From contig WACJ01000073.1 in assembly GCA_008973525.1 (NCBI GenBank), forward strand, positions 1,054,001-1,118,000: DNA of 64,000 nucleotides, read 5' to 3'. The notes under the pieces are model-generated. The model was not told the origin of the DNA and did no database searches. It saw only the letters and a program-made list of their open reading frames with translations. Numbering within the stretch: the first letter of the stretch is position 1; the number at the start of each line of letters is the position of its first letter. The translations under genes and the position numbers were made by a program. Below, piece by piece: positions 34,181 through 47,300 of the stretch. The DNA comes from Stenopsyche tienmushanensis (Eukaryota > Arthropoda > Insecta > Trichoptera > Stenopsychidae).

Positions 34181-37100
34181 TATTATGATTGATTTGAAAT
34201 AATATTTTTAAAATAATGATAATTTCGCCACTCACTAATAGATTCTCTTTTATCATAAAATTCCTATTCAATTAATGTTATTCTAATTTTAACAGATGTG
34301 GACATCAATATATGAATATCCATCCTCCATCGCTTCAAAAATATTTTTTGGTGTTCTTATCATAGAATAAAATGTTGAATTTATGTTCCTATTATTTAAA
34401 AAATATATTTTTATAAATATTAAATCACTATTATTCATATAAAAAGGAAGATTACGCAGAAATATGCCCGAGACTAAATTTGTTCGAGTGATATCAACGC
34501 GTAATTAAAAGACATCAACGCACGGTTAAGCGACAAACCTGAAATTCTTCATACAATCGACTCCCTTAATAAAAAATAGCATTAAAAATATAATCAATCA
34601 TATTATTATAGAAAAAAATATCTCTTAACAATAAGTATAGCCCCTTATATATAATAGATAATCTAATTTATTATTACATATAACAGAACGGGTTGAATCG
34701 GTGTATATATATATAAAAACATAACAGCGGTATTTTAGACTCCGTAAAGACACGTATTATATTTTATACGCCACAAAGCATAAGTATGAATTATGAACTA
34801 TTTGTATGAAACAAAATGTATGGTAGTCGAAGAAACTGGGACCACCCGGGCGTTATTCATTGCTCCCAGAGGGTTCATAGTCTTTTTTGTGTCTTTATTC
34901 GTTCCATTTAGCAATTAATGCGCATTCAAATCGTACACCATACGAGCCTTTGACTGTCTAAGTGCTACCTATTTCTATGAATGATAAAATTTAAAAAGCC
35001 ATAAATAATTGGATCGATTAGACGGCGAGCTGTGAAAGTCGTAGTACTGAGCCGATCGACAATAAATGACGTTCTTATATGGATAGCCTTGAATTGATGA
35101 GGTTCAGTTTTATTATTTTGATGGCTTCACTTGGCTTGAGAAAGTTGCAGTAGATGATGTCATGGTTGCAATTTAGCACTTAGTATCCATGACCTTCTAT
35201 GGACGACGCGGAATATATACTCGGGAGCTTTAAATAATGTCATAATTGACGGTACAATAAAATTCATATTGGTTGTCATTTATAAACTTAGGGGAGATTT
35301 GATTTTTTTTAATACTCCTTAACAGTGTGGGAGGCATCCCAAATATTAAATATTTGTTAATATCAATCCTTAAACAAACTGATTTTAATGTATTGCTTTT
35401 TTGTTTCAGGTAAGGATCAAATGTTACATCTTTTCAAAGACGATCTATTTTATTGTTATCCAGTAATGTAAGTTCATAAATATTTACTTTGATAAACGAT
35501 TGCATCATCATTTCGGAATGCCAGCTCTGATTTCATACATCAAAATTTCAGGATGAAACAATAATTCATTCCGATTGGAATCTATTTGGCAATATCCACG
35601 AATGAGCATTCTTCTTTAATGGTTGCGCGGCATTGTTTTTCGCGGATGTTGCCTGTGCAATTCTAAAAAGCGTGATCCAATCCAATTAGATTAGACCGAA
35701 AAATCGCTTTACATACGTTGCACAACGATTGGGAAACTCCACAGAGATGCAACGCATCAAAGACAATGCACTTTGATTGTGCATTTCAATGCGTTCTTCC
35801 TTTAATGGAGGGGACGTAAACACTTCCTAATGTTCGACTGCGATGGCCTCGCTTTCGACTTCCTTTTGTAATTTTGGTGACATCCGGTCCTCGAAGTCAC
35901 CTGTCTGCTCGAAGACGGGACAATGGATTGCCCGGTGCATTGTACTTGCTCAACAACCCGTCTGTGGATCCACGACGTTTAATCGAACAGAATAGGCGAC
36001 TATAATTAACGAGGCGAAACATTCAAGCGTAAAACTCGGCATATTGGAAAACACTTTTGTTTTCTAGTGAAAGTTAAACTTGCGTATCATGATTGGTAAA
36101 TAAGAAAAATCACACTTTGGCATACACATTAATATGCATCGATTAGCACTTTCAATTTGAGCATTATTGCTGTTATAAACGTCTATAAAGAATGCCGCCA
36201 TTTTTTGCGTTCAAAATTTTTTCCATAAATCTCAAAAAACATCCAAATGCGAATATAATTTGGCCTTTTTTTAATATCGGGCAAATAAATATAGAACGAT
36301 GATGTATACGGCAAAAAACATTTATCAAATAATCATAGATCATCGAGTCATAGATGATGGGACAAATTTATCAAGAAGTAATATAATATCAAATCAGCGT
36401 TAACGAGGTATTACTGCATGCAAAATAAGTATTAAAAATGCCTCAATTGTGATTGATGTACAATCATTTTTCATCGTCGAACCTAACGATTATTCCGAAG
36501 GCTCCGCGGGAGTCCTGTAAGTGTGATCGTTTAATTTGGCGAATTAGTCGTTACAACGTGCCACTTACCCAAAACACAGTCATTTTAAAATACAACCTGC
36601 AATTTTATCGCAGTACAACCGATAAGCAATTACCTCCCGGGATAAAAAGAAAATTTGCGCATCGAAACGAGGAAGAAAAAACGAGTTCGGGGCTCACCGC
36701 AAATTCGGTCGATCGAAGCCGATAGTGACTTTCCGTGTAGGTCGTATAAGGCCGGAATAAATTCGGAAAGATGGAAAAATCCCGATGTTTTCTCATGGAT
36801 TTCATATTTACAACATCGCTTATGTTATATGGCCCCCTTGTAAATTCTGGGGATTGGAAAAATTTACGGCATAATAACACGTACGCTTACGTACGCATCG
36901 CGTAGAGATGTGCTCTTGAACTTGACCATGTGAAATTGTTAACAATTATTGCAGACCGCGCTTGGGAACATTACCAATTACACAGTCTTAAGACTTAAAC
37001 GTCACTTGCAATTAAAATTGAATAAATCATAAACAATATGGACTTTACGCATTGTATGGAATTTAAGCATGACTTCCAAAAAATATAGTTTAATCCTCAT

Positions 37101-37556
37101 TATATATGTTTTTGCTTAACATCCAAAAAAAAGCTATTTAAATAAAACAATAAAGAAATCGCTTCGTTTGATTTTATACCCTTCATATAAATGTTCATCC
37201 TCAATTTCATATTGCATTTATGTTATGCCACATAACTCGGCAGAATTGCAGCAATTTTATGTGTTAATATGGTGTTATAGATAATAAAGCATTCACATTT
37301 AATGATCAGATTATTGCATTATTTCATTTTGGAATGCATAAACGTCTATGATTCATAAATCTAAAGCTTTAATAGCGCTATGCATATGTTCATATTGATT
37401 GAAGTTGTTATTTTTTTGCATTAAAATGATAATATCATGTGTTTTATAAGATATATGGCGATAATATGGCGCTCGTGGATCAAAAGGCGGAAATTTTAAA
37501 CACGCTTCTAAGTACATCTACTTTCCATTTTAAGCATCAGTTTAAGTAGGCTAATA
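34181..37556. other. Non-coding tract
   Basis: AT-rich apart from GC-richer parts at about 35560-35960 and 36480-36900. There is no recognisable gene. A TATATATATAT run lies near 34700-34715. The 36453-36880 open frames overlap on both strands and have no motif. Confidence 0.5.
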
Positions 37557-38339
37557 ATGATACGAATCATCATTTCGAAAATCGAACCCATCTCTTTTCA
37601 CTGGCCTAATAGACCTTATTTGATTACACTCTTTTCGAGAATCATCCACGGTAAGGTCTGGAGGCCCGACATATTTCGGGCGCAATTATCCACACGTTTG
37701 ATTCAATTATCCCACGTCTGCAATCATGATGCGGCGGTGCCGGCAAAGGTGGCTATGACATCAGCACTTATGATCCTGGACGAGGTAGTTGCACCTAGTG
37801 ACGAAGAAGTTTCTAGCCCATTCGCGCGTGTGGCGCCAATCCGACATATTTATAGGACTTCCCATATTGCGTGGGTGGAAATGCATTTCTTTGAATCACG
37901 CCCACTTTCAGCACCCGTTGGCTTGGGATTTATGTACATCCTTATTTATAAGTGCCATTTAGCAACGGTCAGCGCGAGGTCAAAATATATATAAGCCGTG
38001 CGTTGTAACACCATTAGTGCCGGGTTTCGTTTCCCGCGTTCGAGTCCTTTTATTCGGGGCCAAAGTCGCGTCGTTACGACATCATCATTCTTTGTGGTGA
38101 TAAAAGAAGTACGCACAGTCCCATTTGAGCTGTCACTAGTACGCTCATTTCTCTCGGTTCACACTTTCTTGTCTTTTTTATTACATAAAACGAATGGAAG
38201 GCAACACGGCGACTGGAATTCCATCTCATCTATCCCAGTCTCTTTCACTTCGAGAGTTAATTGTATGCATGCCTCGGATGGGATAGTGTGTAAACAATTC
38301 TCTAGCCGAGATACAGGCGTGAAGATATTAAAATTGTAA
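37557..38339 (+). other. Long nearly open frame in a GC-richer island
   Basis: In one plus-strand frame, about 260 codons from the ATG at 37557 contain a single stop (TAA at 37992-37994). That is long for a window in which most frames close within 60-70 codons. The residues show no family I recognise, no signal peptide and no repeat structure, and the composition (Ser/Arg/His/Phe-rich) is not convincing for a conserved protein. The in-frame stop is part of a TATATATAAG string that looks like a promoter element, so the two halves may not belong together. It could be a broken gene, unlinked exons or chance openness in GC-richer DNA. Confidence 0.25.
37986..38019 (+). promoter_or_regulatory. Candidate TATA-box core promoter
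   Basis: TATATATAAG at 37986-37995 is followed about 28 bases later by CATTAGTG (38012-38019), an initiator-like string, in a GC-richer context. Downstream the sequence is pyrimidine-rich and reaches an ATG in good context (ACGAATGG, about 38193) that opens only about 20 codons. Spacing and strand are right for a core promoter, but no gene is identified. Confidence 0.3.
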
Positions 38340-38739
38340 TTACATGAAAACGTCCATTATGTTGTGGCTTCATTTAATGTGGCGAAACTCACATTGATAT
38401 TATAACATCACAGAACCGAGTCTGTCTCTGGTTTCATATGGAAACCAAAATATATTTTTTAAGTGTTTGACTATTATTTTACATAGGAATAAACCGGATT
38501 CATCAGCCAAAAATATCTATGTCTCCTATCATTAATCTATTTAATGATACTGGCAGCATTGAAACACGCCTAATTGGCTGTCCAAAATTAACTTCAATTG
38601 AACTGCAAATTTTTCAAAATGTGGAGGAACAAAGATAAATTCTATGCGCAATTTGAAACAGTGAGTGATTAATACGATAGCAAGGATCTGTTCAAGTCAT
38701 ATTAATCGCTGGAAGTTGAGATCTGTTCTCATTTTAAAC
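38340..38739. other. Non-coding spacer
   Basis: Nothing recognisable. Confidence 0.5.
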
Positions 38740-38795
38740 GATTTGAACCTGGGTTTTAAATAAGATTTACTAGCAATTAAACTAAGAATATTAAA
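38740..38795 (-). repeat. tRNA-like SINE copy (SINE-e)
   Basis: The minus strand reads TTAGTTTAATTGCTAG, AAATCTTATTTAAAACCCA, then GGTTCAAATCG (38740-38750; one base off the B-box). The TCTTATTTAAA spacer matches the other copies, but the A-box is poor. Confidence 0.45.
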
Positions 38796-39000
38796 TTTTT
38801 TTATCACAAATTATTTTACAAGGCATTTTACCTATTGTATTTTTAGCAAAATTATAGCATTTTTTTAAAATATTGACATCAATAAAATAGTTACAAAGAA
38901 TGCGACTCTCAGCGCGATAGAAGTGTTTTTTAGCTTCTAGGAAAAGTTAATTTTATGCAGTTGCTTTTTTCCATTTGCTAACTGGAATTATTAGCTAAAA

Positions 39001-39052
39001 AATGAATCTGTGTTTGTGTAATATATAATAAAATAGGCAAGCTACTGGACTG
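39001..39052 (-). repeat. Dispersed block-Q motif, copy 3 (inverted)
   Basis: The reverse complement reads CCAGTAGCTTGCCTATTTTA, then TTATATATTACACAAACACA, then GATTCAT. It matches the same motif at 4044-4081 and 10218-10257 closely. A shorter relative lies at 43331-43360. Confidence 0.65.
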
Positions 39053-42000
39053 TATATATACATCTTATGCTCTTAGTGTCAATTAAATTTGTGTCATCAA
39101 AAAAGTTATACATAATTATTATGGATTATTCTACAATACAAGTAAACAGACGATGATTTTTTTGGATTAACAAAAGAGATTTCAAATAGACTTTATCCAA
39201 GGACAATAGATTGCGTATTATTTCTTAAAGAAAGATATGGGGATCAATTTATGAAAATGAGCTCCTTCGTATAATTATTTGATCAATTCAATCAATATTG
39301 ATATTGCTTGGTAGGATAATGGCATGATTATATATACAAAACATTGTAAAGGATCATGGCTATGAAAAAATTCAATATCAGGGTCGTTGAATCCGTTAAA
39401 AAAATCTCTAGCGTAATAAACATATTCATCTCGTTTTATTAACGTATAATTATGTTGTCAATTTGTACATCCTTTGAAAATCACATCAAATGCTGCATGT
39501 CCGACTCTTTCATTGCCTCAACTAGATGATGCCAAAAAAAGGTCGTAACATAATAATGATAATTTTTAGCTTGTACCCTAATCGAAAGGCGCGCCCATAA
39601 TAATTTCGAATTATTTATGTACCGAGTAACGATTATAAAGTGTCCTTGAACCACGTCCAAGAACAATCACTGGATACTGGATGTATCAGAATCTGTTTGT
39701 CGGCCTTGGACAGCGTAATGCGATCCATTAAGCTCTTAGAGCGCATCCTAACGATGCAATTACGCTGCATTTACTTTGAGAAATACCCTGACATTTCGCG
39801 TAATGAATTTGTACCGTGTCACGTACACAGATAAATGTTCTAAAATCGAATGAGATCTATTTATGAAGAGTCGCCGCATATTCCGTAATGGTCGCGGAGC
39901 ATGACCTACAGAGTGTAAGAAATATCTTCGGGCTTCATTTAACACTGGATATTCTCAGTAACGAGAAGAAGTCAATGTTAGCCAGACAATGTCGCGTGTT
40001 AGGGCCGATCGTGTGTCTTACGTGTCTTGTAAGTTACACCAGCAAGTGATACTGGAAAAGATACCCGAAGAGTAAATGCGATTACCAGTTTTAAACGTCG
40101 TATCGAATTTCATTATGTATGACTCTATATGAAGGAGGCTTATCGTTAAGTGCTTTCGCAATTTTATTAATGATTAAAATCCATGTACACATGCAGGCTT
40201 TATCCTAATGATGTTCTTCGCTTGAAGAGATATTTACTATTAGTTTTGTGATAGTGGATGACTATGATCTAATCAAGACTTACGTGCATAAATTGCAAAT
40301 AAATCGTATAGTATCGTCATAAAGCGAAACAGATAATAATTAACTAGACCTTTTATTATTTTATTATATGTGTTACCATATAAGTTCTTCATCATTTTGA
40401 TGATTTCTAGACCAGGATTTCTTAAGCTTTTTCGTCGTAAATCTTGAAATTTTCACGAAATACCTTGTATGTTTTTCTTAAAAAAATCTTAATGATCTTT
40501 AATGATGTTGGACTCTCGAATTGCAAATCTTCTTGATATCAGGCTCAATGCTAAAAAGTTGAATTATTATATCTGGTATGGAATTGAGCCAGTTTTTGGA
40601 CTGCCTTCGTTGCAACATAATTAAGAATTTATTAAAAATTCAATAAAATTTTATCCAAAATTATTTTGCACCCTTAAAAAGAATCAATTCAGTATGAAGA
40701 TTATAAAGCCTCAATAGTTCTTTTTTTCTGAATGGTTATCTCACTTCAGTGTGTAATAAAAGTGCGTTATTTTTACTACTCTAATCCATTGCAAAAAATA
40801 TGCAAAAGTAAATAATTTAAATCCCCAAATTATATATAAACCTAATGTCATGTGGATAATATGCGAAAAGTTTTGATTCAAATTCAATTAGATTTTAATC
40901 ATTAAAACATCACAGACTTACCTATTTGTGGAATAGGTAATATTCCCGCAGATTTGTTTCCTTCAGAATTTAGTATGTTGAACGCTAGAAACGTACTTTA
41001 AAGCTATTTTTTGATTAAATTTATGCATAATATTTATCAGTAAACTCAACTATCTTCACAATTTTGGCATTTGCGGAAAAAAGTACAGCTGGTTATAGTT
41101 TCAGTCGGGATCGGACCAAATAAATATATGTCATTTCTTTCATGTTCACCGGAAATATCATTAAGTTTGAATATTTTAACATTTCTCTATAATATATACA
41201 CTTCCGTAAAAACCTAAGATAGTTTACAAGGAAGACCTATTAACTTTTCGCGGAACACCAGTGTTCAGCGGAACATAGTCTAGGAAACCCTGTTCTATAC
41301 TACGAAAGAAAACTGGTTTATAGCATAACGTTTCCTTTTTTTTAGTAACTATAAGAGCTCGTCATTTTAGCTCAAATATTTTTTTATTAAAAGCTTTCAT
41401 AATATGTTGAATACACTAATTATAAGAGAATGTTAAATGCATCAAAAACTTAGATATAAATGACAATGGTTGCAGTGCTGCCTTATTGTATGCCAAATAT
41501 AAATAAAACCAACATTTATATACAATACGTTTAAGTGTTTAAATTTTTTTAATGTGGATGACTATCATATATTTAGGGGATGCATTTAAATTTGTCTCCT
41601 TAATATCCTATTAATCTGATGCGTAATCTACTCGATTATCTATTGATAATGGTTATAAATAAAGCAGTCTTTGTATCAATATCATACAGTATCATGCATA
41701 TGCGCCTGATCTTCTTTTTGCACGGTTTTGAAATAACACCGTAAAAAAAATACATATGTTGTATGTATTTTTCTTCTCATCTTTGGAACGTATCCCTCGT
41801 TTAAAAAGAACGTCGAATGTACGATTTTATAATTACGTGTTGAACGTTTATAAAATCTATAAGTCAATTCGAATATTTAATAAGAGCTATCTAAAGTACA
41901 TTTTTTGGCATCCGAACTTACTTTCATGCAATCCGTTTTGCTCTGATATTTTCATTCACGATGCGCCGAGTCTCACATTTTAGACGCAAATGAAGAAATT

Positions 42001-42080
42001 CTTTTTAAAAAAAACTGGTCCAACAATATGTAAATATGCAATGCAACGAAAATGAGAGTCACGTTCAACATTGGGAAAGT
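39053..42080. other. Non-coding AT-rich tract
   Basis: No gene or transposon is recognised. It holds one small hairpin (40918-40940). Confidence 0.5.
40918..40940. repeat. Short hairpin-forming inverted repeat
   Basis: TTACCTATT-TGTGG-AATAGGTAA: perfect 9-bp arms with a 5-base loop. No surrounding longer stem was found, so it is not a microRNA precursor. Confidence 0.6.
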
Positions 42081-42440
42081 GTGCTGGGCATTATCGTCGA
42101 ACGGGATTTAGCAGAGCGTCGCGCGGTAATTGCCGCCGATGTTGCATAAGATGATCACCTCTGGAGCATCGCATGCAGATTCCAGACCAACAACCGGGAC
42201 AAACAAACAATTTAGCCGTCTTCTTCACGTCCGTGTGAATGCAGGCTCCTCGGGGAAATTGGTCATTATCTCCCGTTACGCTCCAGCTGGACCATTCCGG
42301 CTTCGACGAGAATCCATTACCGGCAATTTTGCCCCGGCCATTTTTCCGATGTTCCCATTGCTCCAAGCGGAGAAGTCGACTCCGAATGCGCTTTACAAGG
42401 CTTTAAAGCCAATCAGAATTTGACACGGTTAGCAATGGAA
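42081..42440. other. GC-richer island, non-coding or unrecognised
   Basis: About 360 bp stand out from AT-rich flanks. Both strands are open for 90-97 codons (42091-42366 - and 42130-42423 +), which usually means a composition effect. No motif is recognised. It is a candidate regulatory element. Confidence 0.35.
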
Positions 42441-45400
42441 TCATAATTTCTTATGGGACTGCATCCGAGGCTGCTCGCCGATAATGAAACCCTTCAAATA
42501 AGACAACAACGAGATCTCGGATAAGTACTGCATATTGAGTACCTTTGTGCTAAAACCATTATTCGTCTTATTCCATTTGAACAACAGATATAATGACCGT
42601 GTCAAATGTTCATATTAGAAACGAACGACAGCTGTGCCTATTGTTGACCGTTATTTTAAATTAAACGATTGCAAATATCATTACATTTCATTGACCTACA
42701 CATCAGGAAGAAATATAAATACAGCTTACATTGTAAGCTGGTTTTATCTGGAACATACAAAAACAATAGAACAGCATCATATAGATTTTAAAACATCATC
42801 AGATTTGCCATTTGTAACCAGAACATCTTCTATTTAAAGAGTGGTATTAATGATACCATTATTATTTATATATTTCTCTTTTACAGCATGAATTTTGTAC
42901 TATTACGATCATCAGCAAGTTATTTTCTCCTTGTATAAAATATATGGATTGATACAGACAAAATCAAGGATACTAACGATACTAACCAAAGCATGTATGG
43001 GAATAGTTACTAATCAATAATCGGATTCATATCAAACCTGTAGCTATACTAATTAAATTTATACACCAGCTCAGTAAACCGGATACCATTTCGAATTCCA
43101 TAAAAATGAAATAGCAAAATTAATTGGTCGATACGCACCACATGTTCATAGAATTATTAAGAAGGGCAGATCTAAGGTTACAGGTAGTAATATTGCAAGA
43201 TATAATAAATACAGAAAGTGGCGAAAAATAAAATAAAAATAAGAAATCAATGAATCAGATTAAACAGATTTCTACTTGGTGTCCAGCGATTAAGCAGTTG
43301 GACTAGTAACTTAATTATGTCAGTCAAACGATGAAGTTGTGTTTGTGTAATATATAAAAAGTGCTATTGCTAATGTATATGATAAAGACGGATTTACTAT
43401 AAAGGTTTCTCACACTCTTTCAGATCAATTTGAAGTTTCACTTAAATATATATATATTGAAACTGGTCATTTGATTAGGTTTCGTACAGATAGTATTAAT
43501 AAAATTTTTGATCCATGATAAATACAGTTTGAACAGTGAAATGTCTGCATTTACAATATATTTATCCAATAAGAATACACCAGCCGTCTTCTTTCGTATT
43601 CTTTTACGCATGGTATTTGGTTCATTCATAAAAATACACGATGAAAGGCTTCAAAGTCCTCAGCTAAACGGTATCCAAATAATGAAGAGCTGCAACAATA
43701 CCCTTGATATACACAGTGAATAATTTTTATACCAAGCCCGGAATCCGGCATTTTTTATTGCTCGCATAATAGAAAGGACGTGCTGGAAGCCTCCTGTTGT
43801 TTGTAAGGTTACCTGTTTCGAAATCATTTACAATAAGCCTTAAAGGGTGAGAACACGTTGAAAAAAGCACGGGGCAACAAAGCGTTTTTTAAGTATTATG
43901 AAGTCGGATCGTTATCATAATATTTTTGTATGGCACCGCGAGCGGGGTAGAAAGGGAGCGAAGACCCCGCAACGAAAAAAGGTTGTACGCCAGTTTTGTT
44001 AGAGCCCTCGACGGTTACCTGCTCCCTGCCAGGGTTGTCAAGTCACAACATGTGTATTTTGTAATTCAAGGGGGCATTTATCCACAGCAGGTATGCCCAT
44101 AGAAATCGGCATTCGATACACACCATTTCCATCCGACTGTTTGTTCATCTGACACCACCGACGCGGCAGAAGGTGGCTGTAAAAAAAGACCTCGAGAGCT
44201 GATTGACTCGGACTGTACCACTTCATCCGTCATTGTGGGGTCAGAGATTGATCGTTGTTGTATTTTTTATCGGCTGATCCCCATTGTATTTGGACTCGAA
44301 CGATAGAGACATTTCAGTGGAGACTGTGGTGATGATTGATTCCGATGCAGGACGTCTCAGATCGAGAGGGAGATTCTTATAAGAATACCATCCTGAATAA
44401 TTTACCCTTGGATCTTTCAAATCTTATAATCCAAATGATGTAACAAACATCAGCAATTTTATTTCAACTCAATTTCTTCACATTTTTAGCAAATTTTCAA
44501 CTGTAAATATACATAATACAAAAACGTAATTTAATGACCGAATATTATGGATATGGCTAAATCTACCAATTTTTTTAATAATGTATTGATGACACGTTTT
44601 TAACCATAAATCACATCATTAACAATCCATTTAGGGATGAAGATAATCTCAATATCCATATAAACAATGATAGGAATCAAAACCATGTCGTCCAATATGT
44701 AATTCCACCTAAATACCAATGTAAATGTATCAATAAGTAATATCATTGTCATTCGATTTGATTGACGATGGAAAGCTTTTATGATCGATTACTGTATATT
44801 GAATTATTTGTTGCGTTGTTTAAGTTGAAATATTGATTGTATTCAGGTTTAGAAGGATGTTTTATGATATTAATGCAATTAAAAACATGAAAAATCTTCA
44901 TTGTCTGAAATAGTCCTTAGCAAAGCCCTACGCATCAGCAACGGTTGTATGATTACAATAATGAGGAAATTTACAATAACGTATATTTATAAATACGGAA
45001 AGGATCCTCCGAGATGGGAATAATCGTCTTCCTTGAACTCTAATACTCGGTATAATAATAATGATATATACTTAAGTAGATGTATCTCGCATTCCTCGAA
45101 AGCCGGCTCCTGATGTCATGAAACCTCAAGGAATTATAACATATTTTCATCTCTAACGCCCTTTTTTTAATGTTTCCATTATGTACCGTAATGCCGCCGT
45201 AGGATTTAACCGGTTTTTGAGAATAATGGCCTCCCGGACAATCCTTATTTATGTGCCGATAAATACGCATTTCGCTCATAAGTCGCCTTATAGAGCTGGG
45301 AATGCGTAGGGACTCTATGTGGGAGAGAAAACGCCACGAAATTAATATCCTCCAATTGGATACGACGATTTGTCTGAGCCGAATTGAATTTATCCCAATG

Positions 45401-47129
45401 ATATCCTGCATCATGATGACGACGTCGATGATAGGTCAAGAACTTGTAGGATGCAAAGCTTCCGAGAAACGACCTTCGTCGTCAGAGCGATTGGAAGCAC
45501 GTATTAAATAATTAGATTTGTAAAAAAATAACATCGTTTCCTTTCTCTCAAAATACAAATTGCTTCCAGTACAAACAAAAAGCACTCTTGATTAATCTAA
45601 AAACATGATCTATTTAATCTAATCTAGGCCAATTTTTTAAATTATATTTACTATACTTTTACCGGTGCTTTAATTAATTTATCATTACCGTTATGCACAT
45701 AATCGATTGAAAAAAATCAGGGGCGTTTTAAACATAAATCTCTTCGTGTTCATGTATTCATATTTAGAAGAGATATCATCGCGGTTGTAAGCCGTGTTTG
45801 ATTAATGCAACAATGAACTTCGATTCCTAAGACGGACGTAATTGAATTCGTTATTAATAATGCATTATTATGCAATTGCATTGAGGCATTTCATAATGAA
45901 TCTTCGTTTGATTTATAAATCTGCATATTACAACCGCGGTGGTTGTCGATCGTATCTCTGAAGTTCATTGATGCATTAATGAAGATGAACAAGGTTTCGT
46001 ATGATTGAGCGATGTTGTTCGATCGACTTGATGGAAATTATGATAATATGTTATCATTGAGTACTTTAAGTAATAATTTTAATCTATATACCTTAGTAAA
46101 ATGGCTTCAATATCTTGAATTTTAATAAATTACTAGTGCTATGTATGATTCTGCTGCTTCAACGATTATAATTTCTTCGTGAAAATCCAAAAGATACAAA
46201 ATGGACAATGTCTTGCGATTATGCAATAAACAGTTGGTGCGTGAAGGATTCTCCTAGCCATGGTCAGATAAATATGATGTCATTAAACTAAATTGAAGGC
46301 CAAAGTATTTTGTGTTTAATCGTTCGTCATACGAAGAATATACTATTTTAAGCACGGCAGTGACATCTTCGATAATCATAGTAATCGGCTGAGGATTACA
46401 GATTTTCACGGTCTTGACTCCTATAAAAATCCATCTATCAAGGTTGATCTGTGGTCATTTTTATACAAATTTAGAAACATCTCAGACTAGGATTTCGAAA
46501 AAGAAGTGCTAACAGACAACTGGGTGTTAGCGGACTTGATTTATGTCCGGAGAATAAATTAAAATCATCACAATCCCTAAAACCATAAATCATGCAAGAA
46601 GTCTCGGGTTGAAAGACGAACCCATATAATCTCGGCCGCAAACCCCTGTCTTTTTTACATCCATGTCTAAACCACAAACTATTATTAAAATTACATTTTT
46701 TAACACCCAAGAGCAACGACGATGCGTTGCTTCACCGATGGTTCGATCTTGGGACAAGATTTATTTACTTTTTAATTGAATCTCCTTCATAATTGTCGTC
46801 GACGAAATTAATATGCATCGACGACCCATCTAAGATAAAGCAGAAGAAATTCAGTTCCTCAATTTTGTTATCGTAATGACATGTTAAATACAAGTTTACA
46901 TGTCGTGATTAATTCGTCATACAAGCGTTATTACAACGCTCGAGGCTATTTCAATATATTGATACATCTAATGACAAATCACTTTCGACTTCCTTCTATG
47001 AATATTACATAATTGCATTTAAAATATTCATAGCAAAGCCAGATTTTATTTCAAAAATAAACGACGCATAAATCATACTAAACGCCATTCCTCATGTTAT
47101 ACATTATACTCAAATCATGCATGATAAAA
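42441..47129. other. Non-coding tract with GC-richer parts
   Basis: No gene is identified. GC-richer patches lie at about 43800-44400 and 45180-45510. The plus-strand open frames at 42634-42837 and 43508-43723 have no recognised motif. The short block-Q motif relative lies at 43331-43360. Confidence 0.45.
43331..43360 (-). repeat. Dispersed block-Q motif, copy 4 (short, inverted)
   Basis: The reverse complement reads TATATATTACACAAACACAA then CTTCAT. It aligns with the right part of the 39001-39052 copy, but the CCAGTRGCTTG part is not recognisable. Confidence 0.4.
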
Positions 47130-47300
47130 TCATATACAGACGGGGGTGTAATTAATTTTTAATCAACCCTAAATCATTCAATGAATAAAATTGATTCACA
47201 GACGATAAAATTGTAATTAATTTTTTATTCAAAACATCCATGCATATTAATTAAGTCAGATTTCATTCCTACCGTACGTCATTAATCATCGCATCTGATC
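47130..47300. promoter_or_regulatory. Cluster of homeodomain-type TAATTA sites with an internal repeat
   Basis: A CAGACG...GTAATTAATTTTTAATC unit (47135-47165) is followed about 66 bp later by CAGACG...GTAATTAATTTTTTATTC (47201-47230). Further ATTAATTAA (about 47249) and ATTAATCATC (about 47281) strings follow. TAATTA/ATTA cores bind homeodomain proteins, but they are frequent in AT-rich DNA. The partly repeated unit is what makes the cluster stand out. Confidence 0.3.

Noticed and set aside
38020..38065. CGTTCGAGTCC, a near B-box, as a tRNA gene
   Set aside because: No A-box at the right distance and no acceptor-stem pairing.
43360..43723. Nearly continuous plus-strand reading frames suggesting a decayed gene
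   Set aside because: Several stops, no recognisable domain and AT-driven codon content; nothing to support a name or even coding status.
46490..46560. Possible further tRNA-like SINE copy on the minus strand
   Set aside because: A TTCGAAATCC string is present, but the A-box and shared spacer are missing.
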